Shown: positions 1-6,058 of the stretch, piece after piece
Numbering within the stretch: the first letter of the stretch is position 1
How the letters are laid out: each line of letters opens with the position of its first letter
NCBI GenBank assembly: GCA_964501265.1
Contig: CAZCSK010000046.1
Span: 1 to 15,923, forward strand
DNA from: CAZCSK01 sp964501265
GTDB lineage: Bacteria > Actinomycetota > CADDZG01 > JAHWKV01
DNA length: 15,923 bases
Direction: 5' to 3'
Notes under the pieces: generated by a model
Told to the model about the DNA's origin: nothing
Databases searched by the model: none
The model's input: only the letters and a program-made list of their open reading frames with translations
Position numbers and translations under genes: made by a program

Positions 1-146
1 GCCACCTCTTTGGCCTGCTGGCCGAATTCGCGGAATGTCGTCGGCTTCCAAACCCCGTCAACTTTCGCCTTCAGGGCTACAAAGTCGGGCGTCTTGGCGA
101 CGCGGTTCAAGAAGATTTCTACAAGCGTATTGCCGGGCACGGCCAT
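1..146 (-). CDS. Acyl-CoA synthetase (AMP-forming ligase), N-terminal fragment
   Basis: Only the first 48 codons are inside the window; the gene continues past base 1. The peptide begins MAVPGNTLVEIFLNRVAK and continues through a WKPTTFREF segment, the usual opening of long-chain fatty-acid-CoA ligases of the AMP-forming superfamily. These enzymes activate fatty acids to acyl-CoA through an acyl-adenylate. The signature ATP-binding motifs lie further in and cannot be checked here. The start is an ATG at 146 with a GGAGGG Shine-Dalgarno at 156-151, four bases upstream. A candidate promoter lies at 205-176. It is downstream of, and in the same direction as, the metallophosphoesterase gene, separated by 68 bp. 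The family call rests on N-terminal similarity alone. Confidence 0.72.
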   Translation of the reverse strand, partial: MAVPGNTLVEIFLNRVAKTPDFVALKAKVDGVWKPTTFREFGQQAKEV

Positions 147-175
147 GGAACCCTCCTAAAAATCGGTGGACTGCG

Positions 176-205
176 ATTATCCCCCTAGGGCCCGCGAAAG
201 GGCAA
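176..205 (-). promoter_or_regulatory. Candidate sigma70-type promoter of the acyl-CoA ligase gene
   Basis: On the minus strand, TTGCCC (205-200) and GATAAT (181-176) are separated by 18 bases. A start site near 169 would give a leader of about 20 bases that contains the GGAGGG ribosome binding site. The -10 is a good match and the -35 a partial one. This is a call from consensus only. Confidence 0.42.
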
Positions 206-214
206 ACCCCTGCC

Positions 215-1069
215 TTACAGGACGGCCGAAAGCCTGTTGGAGGCCACGAATGCCTCGGTCATGTAAAAGGCTTCGCGCGTCAGCGAGCGCGTCTTTCTGC
301 TGAAGATCACCGACAACTCTCTGCGCCCGTCCGGGTAGTGCAGAAAGACCTTTATCGTCGACGCATCGATCTCGAACTCGTTCCACGACGATGGAGTCAA
401 GCCTCTTAGTCGCTTCGTGGCGCATGTCCCCGAGTTCGCTATCAGAATGCCATTCACTCCCCAGAAAAACGGGACATGCTTGTGCCCGGAAACAATGAGG
501 TCGATGTCCACGGTGGTCAAGTGCGCCAGCAGATCTCCCGCGTCGTGCACGATGTTTCGCTCCCGACCCGTACCGGGGATGGACACCAGATGATGGTGGA
601 TTGCAAATATCTTGATGTCTTCGGGATGGTCGAACTGCGAGTCGATCCACGGATAGCGATCGCGCCCAACGCGCCCCTCGTTCAAATCGGGCTCCGAAGA
701 GTCGACGCCGACTATGGTGAAACCACCCGCCCTCAGACGTTCCGCCCGTTCCGGCTCGAAATCACGGCGGTACCGAGAATATCTCTCTCCAAAGTAGTTC
801 TCGAAATGAACCCAGCCGACGTTGCGCGCGTCGTGATTCCCCGGTATTACGATCTTGGGCGGTGTGAGCCTTGCGAGAATCGCCGCCGCCTCGACATACT
901 CGGGCTCGTAACCGGTCGCAGTGAGGTCCCCGGCTACGATCACGACATCGGGGCGCATCTCGTTGATCTTGTCGGTCAGCGCGGTCATAACATCTGCCTG
1001 AAAGGTTGCCTCTCCAGCATGGATGTCGGATATCTGGGCAATTCGAAGCGGCACGTCGTCGTAGGGCAT
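215..1069 (-). CDS. Calcineurin-like metallophosphoesterase, cAMP phosphodiesterase (CpdA/Rv0805)-like
   Basis: This 284-aa protein is a binuclear-metal phosphoesterase, probably of the class III cyclic-nucleotide phosphodiesterase group. All family motifs are visible in order: D15-x-H17 (SDIH), G47-D48, G77-N-H-D80, H158-H-H160 and G195-H-K-H198. Spacing and length fit the CpdA/Rv0805 type, which hydrolyses 3',5'-cAMP but is often promiscuous, so the substrate is inferred. No signal peptide is seen, so it is probably cytosolic. The start is an ATG at 1069 with an excellent AGGAGGT at 1080-1074. It is divergent from a cyclic-nucleotide-binding protein gene 29 bp away, and a nucleotide cyclase is encoded at 4689-6056; both neighbours support a role in cyclic nucleotide turnover. 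Another phosphodiester or phosphoprotein substrate remains possible. Confidence 0.85.
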   Translation of the reverse strand: MPYDDVPLRIAQISDIHAGEATFQADVMTALTDKINEMRPDVVIVAGDLTATGYEPEYVEAAAILARLTPPKIVIPGNHDARNVGWVHFENYFGERYSRYRRDFEPERAERLRAGGFTIVGVDSSEPDLNEGRVGRDRYPWIDSQFDHPEDIKIFAIHHHLVSIPGTGRERNIVHDAGDLLAHLTTVDIDLIVSGHKHVPFFWGVNGILIANSGTCATKRLRGLTPSSWNEFEIDASTIKVFLHYPDGRRELSVIFSRKTRSLTREAFYMTEAFVASNRLSAVL

Positions 1070-1086
1070 GGTGACCTCCTCTTGCG

Positions 1087-1092
1087 TAGGAT
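1087..1092 (+). promoter_or_regulatory. Candidate -10 element (TAGGAT) of a leaderless transcript
   Basis: TAGGAT fits the actinobacterial TANNNT -10 pattern and ends six bases before the GTG start at 1099. Transcription would therefore begin at or next to the start codon. No convincing -35 is seen at 16-18 bases spacing. The same geometry recurs at 4645, 7413 and 7470. Confidence 0.38.
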
Positions 1093-1098
1093 ATAGCC

Positions 1099-1545
1099 GT
1101 GGATAGAAACGTTCCCCACAGTCTCGTGCAGTCGCTTCGCAGCATTCCCGACTTTGCTGCTCTCGACGAAGCGCGTCTTTTGGCGATGGCTGGTGAAAGC
1201 ATGAACCTGGCGTGGAAGGCGGGCAGCATCATTTTCTCGCCCGGCGACGAAGGCGCCGCCCTTTACGTCATCCTCGACGGAGAGTGCTCGATCTCTGGTC
1301 CGGGGGATGAGGAAGTCGCTCACCCGGTGTCGGGAGATTCCTTCGGCGAGATGTCGCTACTCCTGGAAGCCACCCATTCACGAACGGCAAAAGCTGTGAC
1401 CGACTGCGAGATCCTCGTGTTGCCAAAGGCGGCATTCAACCGGCTGATCAAGTCCCATCCGGATCTTGCGGCTCACTTTGAGAAGGTGCTGGCAAGCCGG
1501 CAGGTACGTCCTCGGGAACCTGCAGCCCCTTCAGTCTCTTCTTAA
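1099..1545 (+). CDS. Stand-alone cyclic-nucleotide-binding (CRP-type) domain protein
   Basis: The 148-aa protein is almost entirely one cNMP-binding domain. A leading helix (SLRSIPDFAALDEARL) is followed by the beta-roll (AGSIIFSPGDEG and LYVILDGECSI) and a phosphate-binding cassette, FGEMSLLLEATHSRTA. The cassette keeps the Gly-Glu and the Arg that contact ribose and phosphate in CRP-family proteins, so nucleotide binding is plausible. There is no helix-turn-helix, kinase or channel domain, so it is not a DNA-binding CRP by itself; it may act on a partner. The start is GTG at 1099, chosen because the domain begins at once and a TAGGAT -10 six bases upstream suggests leaderless expression. 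It is divergent from the metallophosphoesterase. Its last 98 bp overlap the end of the DUF3159 gene on the other strand. Confidence 0.83.
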   Translation: MDRNVPHSLVQSLRSIPDFAALDEARLLAMAGESMNLAWKAGSIIFSPGDEGAALYVILDGECSISGPGDEEVAHPVSGDSFGEMSLLLEATHSRTAKAVTDCEILVLPKAAFNRLIKSHPDLAAHFEKVLASRQVRPREPAAPSVSS

Positions 1546-2134
1546 GAAAAGCGTACGTTCCCACAACCATCGCGGCCGTCGCCGGGTACCCGAGAACGAA
1601 CGCCGTTACTGCGAGGGCTCCTGTGTTGTTTTGATCAATGAGGATCCACCGCAGCAGCGCGCGAGCGAAGAAGAAAAGGCCCCAGACGTAAGTCACTATG
1701 ACGTGGGCGGAGCGGACTTCGGCTTGCTCGTACCATTGCTTGGGCTTGCCCTCGACAAATCGGACGACAAACGCCGAGGCGGGCCTGCGCGCAATTGCCG
1801 AGGCGATGGCGACGGTTCCGTATGCGACGCCGATTACCACCCCGGGCAAAAAGAAATTCGCAGCGCGGCCCGTTCTCATTGCGATCAAAACTGCGATACC
1901 TAGACCGACGAGTCCTGAGAAAACATAGGTGAGTTGCTGGCGCCGGACCAGTCGGTAGATAACCGTGCCGACACCCCATGTGGCGGCGGCGGCCACGGCA
2001 GGCCCCAGTCCCGCGAAGGCGTTCACTCCTACGAAGAGGAACGGTGGCACTGCGCTGTCCAGGATGGCGCGGCGGTCAGTGAACATTGCCCGAATGGTTG
2101 CCTCAGGACCGGGGATAGAGGGTCGCTTTTGCAT
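1448..2134 (-). CDS. DUF3159 family multi-pass membrane protein
   Basis: This 228-aa protein has about six hydrophobic segments, including FLFVGVNAFAGLGP near residue 33, FSGLVGLGIAVLIAM, FFLPGVVIGVAYGTVAIAS, VIVTYVWGLFFFARALLRW and TAFVLGYPATAAMVVGTYAF. It ends in a Pro-rich hydrophilic tail. Overall pattern and motifs such as YRLVRRQ and QWYEQAEVRSAHV match actinobacterial DUF3159, whose function is unknown; an intracellular septation A-like fold has been suggested for related proteins. The ATG directly abuts the TAA of the upstream gene, so translation is probably coupled. The 3' 98 bp are antisense to the cNMP-binding gene and encode the tail, not the membrane core. DUF3159 genes often lie in a conserved actinobacterial neighbourhood that also contains sepH, which fits here. 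Confidence 0.83.
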   Translation of the reverse strand: MQKRPSIPGPEATIRAMFTDRRAILDSAVPPFLFVGVNAFAGLGPAVAAAATWGVGTVIYRLVRRQQLTYVFSGLVGLGIAVLIAMRTGRAANFFLPGVVIGVAYGTVAIASAIARRPASAFVVRFVEGKPKQWYEQAEVRSAHVIVTYVWGLFFFARALLRWILIDQNNTGALAVTAFVLGYPATAAMVVGTYAFLKKRLKGLQVPEDVPAGLPAPSQSEPQDPDGT

Positions 2135-2857
2135 TTAGTTGCGCTCCGGCCGCAGCGCTGCGGCCTTCTTGAACGCCTTCGTCGTGACTTCTGCATTTGC
2201 CGCAGCTCGGGTTTCAATCTCGTCTAACTCCGCCCGCAACTTCACCAGCGGACCGATCAAGTCGCTTGTGACAAGAACATAGACTTGCGACGCCTCTTTG
2301 GCATTCCGGTAAGTTCCGGTCTTGTTCAAGAACTCGCTTGTCCGTTCGAACAACATTTCATAGAGCCTAAAACCTTCTGGAAGCTGGGCGGTGAGTTTCG
2401 CGTATTCCTTCTGAGTCTCGATCAGCGACAAAAGCGCAGCGTCTAGGGCCCCGAGGTATCGAACGTCGGATTCATCTTCATTCAAGGCCAGCAAACTAGC
2501 GATGTCCTGGTGACCTTCCTTGGCCTCGCGCAGGATGGCGGCATCCGAAGTTGGCAAGCGGGTTACGGCCAGCCGGGCATCTCGGAGAAGGGGCTCAGTT
2601 TGAAGGAAAATCGTCTTAGCTTCCTGCAGGCCAGTTCCGTTTGGTCTGCCGGCAAGATTCAACGTCGTATCCAGTGCCTTAAAGGCCTGCGAAATCACTC
2701 CCCTGTTGGCGTTGGCTTTTGATTGATAGCGCTCAAGGTTGTCGGAGCGGCCAAAGAGTCTCGCCTCTACGATCTTTGCATCCCGGCGCTGTTGCCTTTT
2801 TTCAACTACGGGGGGGGCAAGCAATACGGAGTCGATCGTCAGGGTGATCACCGCCAT
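2135..2857 (-). CDS. Hypothetical protein with N-terminal membrane anchor and helical body
   Basis: I do not recognise this family. A single hydrophobic stretch (about LAIMAVITLTIDSVLLAPPV) is followed by a basic cluster and some 200 mostly alpha-helical, charged residues without cysteine. This suggests a membrane-anchored helical or coiled domain. The start is uncertain. ATG at 2857 has GGAGG at 2871-2867, nine bases upstream, and I use it. However, the frame is open to a GTG at 2992, and the codons before 2857 encode RRRTRR, an ideal cytoplasmic flank for a signal anchor. A TTG start at 2887 is therefore a real alternative, though it has no ribosome binding site. The stop codon abuts the DUF3159 ATG. 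sepH lies 35 bp upstream, so this belongs to the same operon and may act at the envelope or division site. Confidence 0.66.
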   Translation of the reverse strand: MAVITLTIDSVLLAPPVVEKRQQRRDAKIVEARLFGRSDNLERYQSKANANRGVISQAFKALDTTLNLAGRPNGTGLQEAKTIFLQTEPLLRDARLAVTRLPTSDAAILREAKEGHQDIASLLALNEDESDVRYLGALDAALLSLIETQKEYAKLTAQLPEGFRLYEMLFERTSEFLNKTGTYRNAKEASQVYVLVTSDLIGPLVKLRAELDEIETRAAANAEVTTKAFKKAAALRPERN

Positions 2858-2892
2858 GATTGCAAGCCTCCGGGTCCGTCGCCTCAATGCAG

Positions 2893-3615
2893 CTATGCGC
2901 GAGACCGGCCCTTCGACCTGACTTTTACTGCTCCTCGTTTTGTCTTGGTGGATTTGCGACGGATCTTCACCTTTGCATCCGAGTCGGAGCACCAGGCAAG
3001 TTCGAAAGCGGCGGCATTCATGGCCTGAGTGCCGCGGGCGAAAGGATCAAAGACGAAGCGGGCCGTCTTGCGGGCACCCCTGAACGAATAAGTGAACGCG
3101 ACTTGCCAATCCGGACCCCGGCGCACAGCGCTCCACGCAGCGTCAAAATCATCTGGTTCCATCAAGACGCGCTTTTGTTCCAGGCTACGCTTCACGGCCG
3201 ACCCCACTTCCAAAGCCGACGGCCCGAGCCGCGGCTTGGAAATCACTCCCGTCCTTACGGCGTCGACCACACCTCGTCGCTCGGCAAAGATGGGAGATGC
3301 AAACTTGCGAATCCATGAGATGTCTGTTTCGGCCAACTTCGCCACCTGGTCTTCGGTCTTCCCCGTCCGGAGCAGATTTTGAATTTCCTTCGGCGTGAGC
3401 TTGCTCTCCCGTACAGGTTCAGCGACAGGCTTGCGGGCGGCAGAACCGACCTTGGCAGCTCCCGCCTCCTGCTCGAGCCGGGCCACCTCCGTCAATGTGC
3501 GGGTAATACGCGGATCGATCGCAACAATGTAGCTACCCGTTCGCGCACCACGTCTGGTGGCAAATATCAGGTTTTTAAGGTCGGTCGTGAAGCCAACGAG
3601 ATGCAATCTATTCAT
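2893..3615 (-). CDS. sepH: Septation protein SepH (DUF3071)
   Basis: The 240-aa protein matches the SepH layout. The N-terminal DUF3071 region (LHLVGFTTDLKNLIFATRRG and YIVAIDPRI) is followed by the diagnostic helix-turn-helix-like block at residues 72-112, with LTPKEIQNLLRTGKTEDQVA and WIRKFASPIFAER. A conserved C-terminal part then holds DDFDAAWSAVR and WQVAFTYSFRGARKTARFVFD. In Streptomyces and mycobacteria SepH binds FtsZ and promotes Z-ring assembly. This copy is shorter than typical Streptomyces SepH: after residue 210 it has only a strongly basic tail of about 30 residues in place of a long disordered region. The ATG at 3615 has no clear Shine-Dalgarno; a TATTCT hexamer ten bases upstream could be a -10. 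The gene follows the Cys-rich small protein by 31 bp. Confidence 0.87.
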   Translation of the reverse strand: MNRLHLVGFTTDLKNLIFATRRGARTGSYIVAIDPRITRTLTEVARLEQEAGAAKVGSAARKPVAEPVRESKLTPKEIQNLLRTGKTEDQVAKLAETDISWIRKFASPIFAERRGVVDAVRTGVISKPRLGPSALEVGSAVKRSLEQKRVLMEPDDFDAAWSAVRRGPDWQVAFTYSFRGARKTARFVFDPFARGTQAMNAAAFELAWCSDSDAKVKIRRKSTKTKRGAVKVRSKGRSRA

Positions 3616-3646
3616 GTCCCGAAGAAGAATACGGGATTAGAGGGGT

Positions 3647-3841
3647 TCAGACCGCCTTTCGCTTGAATTTGAGCAATGGGGCCAGTCCTTGGTTTTGCAG
3701 AGCGGTGATTGCCTCCTGCTGGTCATCAGTAACTTCGATTACGAAGGGAGCATCCTTCTTGCGAGAAAGCACCGCCATGACAAAACAGTCCTTGCAATGG
3801 TCGGTCTCGTGCATCTCGCAGTCAGAGCAGTCGATGATCAT
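3647..3841 (-). CDS. Small Cys-rich protein with paired CxxC (putative zinc knuckle)
   Basis: This is a 64-aa protein. Residues 1-20 hold two CxxC pairs, C5-x2-C8 and C16-x2-C19, with H11 and H15 between them, a likely zinc or metal site. A helical segment (TDDQQEAITALQNQGL) and a basic end follow. I recall an uncharacterised actinobacterial small-protein family starting MI[IV]DC..C with a closing Gly-Leu-x-Pro-Leu pattern, but its function is not known to me. A longer open frame up to 4033 exists; I chose ATG 3841 because it overlaps the upstream TGA as ATGA, the classic coupled arrangement, and the conserved part starts there. It is in one operon with the 92-aa gene before it and sepH after it. 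Confidence 0.8.
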   Translation of the reverse strand: MIIDCSDCEMHETDHCKDCFVMAVLSRKKDAPFVIEVTDDQQEAITALQNQGLAPLLKFKRKAV

Positions 3842-4116
3842 GCCCTCACCACCTTTTTCTTCGCAGGCGCCTGCCGAATGGGCACCGGTAGGCCCAGCTT
3901 GGTAAACAGCACCCCGGACTCGGGTTCGGTCAGCCCGTCCTCGTATCCGCGTAGGTAGGCCATCCTCAGCAAGGTCCCGAGTTGAGCGCCCATCGTCTTT
4001 AGATCCAGATCGGACGCGAAGACCGAGAGCCACACATCGGCCAACCGCGGGTCGAATTCGAGCGCGATCATGGCCTCGCGCTCCCTAAGCACTTCTTCTG
4101 CGTTTGGGTCTCTCAT
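3838..4116 (-). CDS. Hypothetical 92-aa protein, first gene of the sepH cluster
   Basis: I do not recognise this protein. It starts MRDPNAEEVLREREAM, is mostly helical and acidic in its first half (FDPRLADVWLSVFASDLDL, then a YLRGYEDGL segment) and ends in a short basic KKK tail. It has no membrane segment or cysteine pairs. A longer reading to 4176 exists, but ATG 4116 has a perfect AGGAGG seven bases upstream (4128-4123). That Shine-Dalgarno can fold back on CTCC just before it, across five A residues, a small stem that could damp translation. Its TGA overlaps the ATG of the next gene by four bases. The minus-strand terminator ending near 4173 lies just before it, so transcription probably restarts in the 57 bp between. 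Confidence 0.78.
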   Translation of the reverse strand: MRDPNAEEVLREREAMIALEFDPRLADVWLSVFASDLDLKTMGAQLGTLLRMAYLRGYEDGLTEPESGVLFTKLGLPVPIRQAPAKKKVVRA

Positions 4117-4172
4117 CGTTATCCTCCTTTTTGGAGCCGCACTTACAAGAAAGAGGATAGGGACGGGGTACG

Positions 4173-4198
4173 ACAAAAGAAGCCCCCTTTCGGGAGCC
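4173..4198 (-). terminator. Rho-independent terminator, minus strand
   Basis: Reading the minus strand, GGCTCCC (4198-4192) pairs with GGGGGCT (4187-4181) around a GAAA tetraloop, giving a seven-pair stem with two G-T wobbles, followed by TCTTTT. It lies 25 bases after the stop codon of the gene at 4223-4645 and separates that gene from the sepH cluster. Confidence 0.7.
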
Positions 4199-4222
4199 GG
4201 CGAAAAATAAATGAAAAATTCG

Positions 4223-4645
4223 TCAGTTCATGGACAGAAGCACGCCTAGCTGCTGAAACTCGTCAACAAACTTTTCTCTGGATTCACCCGTAAGCGCTGC
4301 CAATGATTCAACATCGCGCTCGCGCACGAAAACGATGCTCGTGTCGTCGCCTCGCTGAACCTGGATATAAGAGAGGTATTCAACGACTGGCTTGTAAGTA
4401 GAAGCCTCCAGGCTCTTCAAGCGCTCGATATCGAACCCAAACGCGCCTGTTTCGCCTTTGCTGGCAGACTCAAGTGCCTCTGGATCCGGATTTGAGCGCC
4501 TCTCAGGGGCGCGCTCCACAGCCCCCGCACCTGCGGCGACTTCGCTAACATTCGTAGCTTCCGTGCGGCGGGAATCAAACCACTGTTTCACGAAATAGGC
4601 GGCTGAGGCGAGAATCCCCAATTTGAACAACCGTTTGCGCTTCAT
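4223..4645 (-). CDS. Hypothetical membrane-anchored protein (140 aa)
   Basis: The N-terminus KRKRLFKLGILASAAYFVKQ is a short basic region plus one hydrophobic helix, read as a signal anchor. Residues 30-65 are a low-complexity, probably disordered linker rich in Ala, Glu and Arg. The C-terminal half, from FDIERLKSLEAS to the end LGVLLSMN, looks like a compact soluble domain with conserved-looking RERDVESLAALTG. I do not recognise a function. ATG 4645 lacks a Shine-Dalgarno, but TATCGT ends six bases upstream, matching leaderless initiation. It is followed closely by a terminator, so it is probably expressed alone, although it lies only 43 bp after the cyclase gene in the same direction. Confidence 0.76.
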   Translation of the reverse strand: MKRKRLFKLGILASAAYFVKQWFDSRRTEATNVSEVAAGAGAVERAPERRSNPDPEALESASKGETGAFGFDIERLKSLEASTYKPVVEYLSYIQVQRGDDTSIVFVRERDVESLAALTGESREKFVDEFQQLGVLLSMN

Positions 4646-4651
4646 GTAGTC

Positions 4652-4680
4652 ACGATACCACCGAAAGTAACCGGTGGGAA
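4652..4680 (-). promoter_or_regulatory. Candidate promoter with leaderless start at 4645
   Basis: TTCCCA (4680-4675), 17-base spacer, TATCGT (4657-4652), then six bases to the ATG. The spacer contains a perfect six-pair inverted repeat, CCACCG/CGGTGG (4658-4663 and 4672-4677), which could be an operator or a residual transcript-end hairpin of the cyclase operon. Confidence 0.42.
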
Positions 4681-4688
4681 GCCCCTGA

Positions 4689-6056
4689 CTACGCTCCGCT
4701 CCCGACGCGGTACAGATGCCACTGGCCGGGCACGCCCTTCAGTTCGTGTTCGCCGCCGTCGGCAAAGGTTAACCCAGAGCCGGCCACAAGGTCTTTGACG
4801 GTCTGTGAGACCAAGACCTGCGAAGGTCCGGCCGCAGCCGCTACGCGAGCGCCGATCGAGACGCTGATCCCCACGCACTTCCCGTCAATCACCTCGCACT
4901 CGCCGGTGTGCACCCCCGCGCGAATCTGGATGCCGAGTTCGCGGACCTGCTCACCGATCTGCAGCGCGCATCGGATCGCGCGCGCGGGCCCATCAAATGT
5001 CGCGTAGAAACCGTCTCCGGCCGTGTCGTTCTCCACTCCACGCCACTGCCTCAAGGCTTCGCGAACGATCGCGTGGTGAGCAAGAATCATGTCCTTCCAA
5101 GCGTGGTCCCCAAGCGTCGCCTGCTTGGCCGTGGATTCCACGATGTCGGTGAACAAGACCGTCGACAGAACCGTGTCGAGGGCGAGCGCGGGCGCTTCGA
5201 TGCCAGCCATTTTCCGAACAATTTCAAGGAGTGGTTTGTACAACAAGCCCGAACGGCCCTCGAACACATGCAGGGTCGCGTTCGGCATCAGCGAGGCGAT
5301 GTACTCGGCCTCCTCTATGTTGTCCTTCGTTCCCGTGATAAGCGCGGTTGGGGCGTGCACCGAGGGAAGGATCGCTCGAACATCAGTTTCCCAATTGATG
5401 CGGGAGATCTCGCGGGCGACGTCGGGGGATGCTGTGTTCCGGTTGATCTTCGCGTACGCGTTCACGTGCTCGCGGTCCTCGACCACCGCGGTTAGCTCCG
5501 CGAGTGGAACGCCTATCCGTTCTGCCGTCCGCCAATCGGCGATCGACCGGCCATAGGCGGAGGTTCCCCAAGTGAGGGACATCTGCATCGAACGCTCGTA
5601 TTCATCTGGCCCCAATCCCCACGGGTAATCGGGGGCCCACGCCGTGCGGGCAACCGGGAGGTTCCACACCAATCCACTGACGCGATCCGGGTGGGTGGCC
5701 GCGAAAAGTGGGTGCATCGCATCTGCCCCAACTCCGCCACCCAACAGGATGGGACGTTCCGAGCCTGCCACGTCGAGGACGGTCAAAAGGTCTGACACTT
5801 GGGTCTCTAGGTTCGGCGGGGGGACGTTCCGACTTGAGACGCCGAGGCCCCGACGGTCGTGCAGGATCACTCGAGCAAACTCCGCTGTACCCGTTAGGAA
5901 CGGACGCCAGTCGGGCTCGTCCCACATGAGGTCGACATTGCTCTCGTCGGCATGAAAGCCGATGGCCACGTCGACCGGCCCGTCACCCACTACCTGATAG
6001 GCGATGTAAACGCCGTCCGCTGTCCTCACGAAGTCGGTGTCCGGGGTCGCGCTCAC
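4689..6056 (-). CDS. Class III nucleotide cyclase with degenerate alpha/beta-hydrolase N-domain
   Basis: The 455-aa protein has an alpha/beta-hydrolase-like domain (about 10-285) and a class III cyclase catalytic domain (about 296-450), the architecture of mycobacterial Rv1900c. In the hydrolase part the nucleophile elbow reads GGGVG at 106-110, so the catalytic Ser is Gly108, and the usual C-terminal His motif is absent. This suggests a sensor or scaffold, not an enzyme. In the cyclase part both metal aspartates are present (D304 in FTDIV, D348 in AGDGF), as is the transition-state Arg (R404). By register with Rv1625c, the purine-reading Lys is D344, the Asp is K393 and the transition-state Asn is S400. 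Whether ATP or GTP is used, or activity retained, is open. The GTG start lies two bases after the racemase stop, so translation is probably coupled. No membrane segments are seen. Confidence 0.87.
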   Translation of the reverse strand: MSATPDTDFVRTADGVYIAYQVVGDGPVDVAIGFHADESNVDLMWDEPDWRPFLTGTAEFARVILHDRRGLGVSSRNVPPPNLETQVSDLLTVLDVAGSERPILLGGGVGADAMHPLFAATHPDRVSGLVWNLPVARTAWAPDYPWGLGPDEYERSMQMSLTWGTSAYGRSIADWRTAERIGVPLAELTAVVEDREHVNAYAKINRNTASPDVAREISRINWETDVRAILPSVHAPTALITGTKDNIEEAEYIASLMPNATLHVFEGRSGLLYKPLLEIVRKMAGIEAPALALDTVLSTVLFTDIVESTAKQATLGDHAWKDMILAHHAIVREALRQWRGVENDTAGDGFYATFDGPARAIRCALQIGEQVRELGIQIRAGVHTGECEVIDGKCVGISVSIGARVAAAAGPSQVLVSQTVKDLVAGSGLTFADGGEHELKGVPGQWHLYRVGSGA

Positions 6057-6058
6057 TT

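Noticed and set aside
476..1096. Long plus-strand frame across the metallophosphoesterase
   Set aside because: It is antisense to a gene with every family motif and resembles no protein; a shadow frame of GC-rich DNA.
2858..2992. GTG 2992 as start of the anchored protein
   Set aside because: It overlaps sepH by 100 bp and has no Shine-Dalgarno. A shorter extension to TTG 2887 remains possible and is noted in the gene entry.
3842..4033. Longer N-terminus for the Cys-rich small protein
   Set aside because: It lies wholly inside the 92-aa gene in another frame, is low-complexity Arg-rich, and the ATGA coupling at 3841 explains the start.
4117..4176. Longer N-terminus for the 92-aa protein
   Set aside because: It would include the Shine-Dalgarno itself as coding and run into the terminator; ATG 4116 has a perfect ribosome binding site.
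4658..4677. Terminator of the cyclase operon at the CCACCG/CGGTGG inverted repeat
   Set aside because: No T-run follows on either strand; it lies in the promoter spacer of the next gene, so an operator is as likely.
4908..5556. Plus-strand frames across the cyclase
   Set aside because: Antisense shadows of a well-supported two-domain gene.
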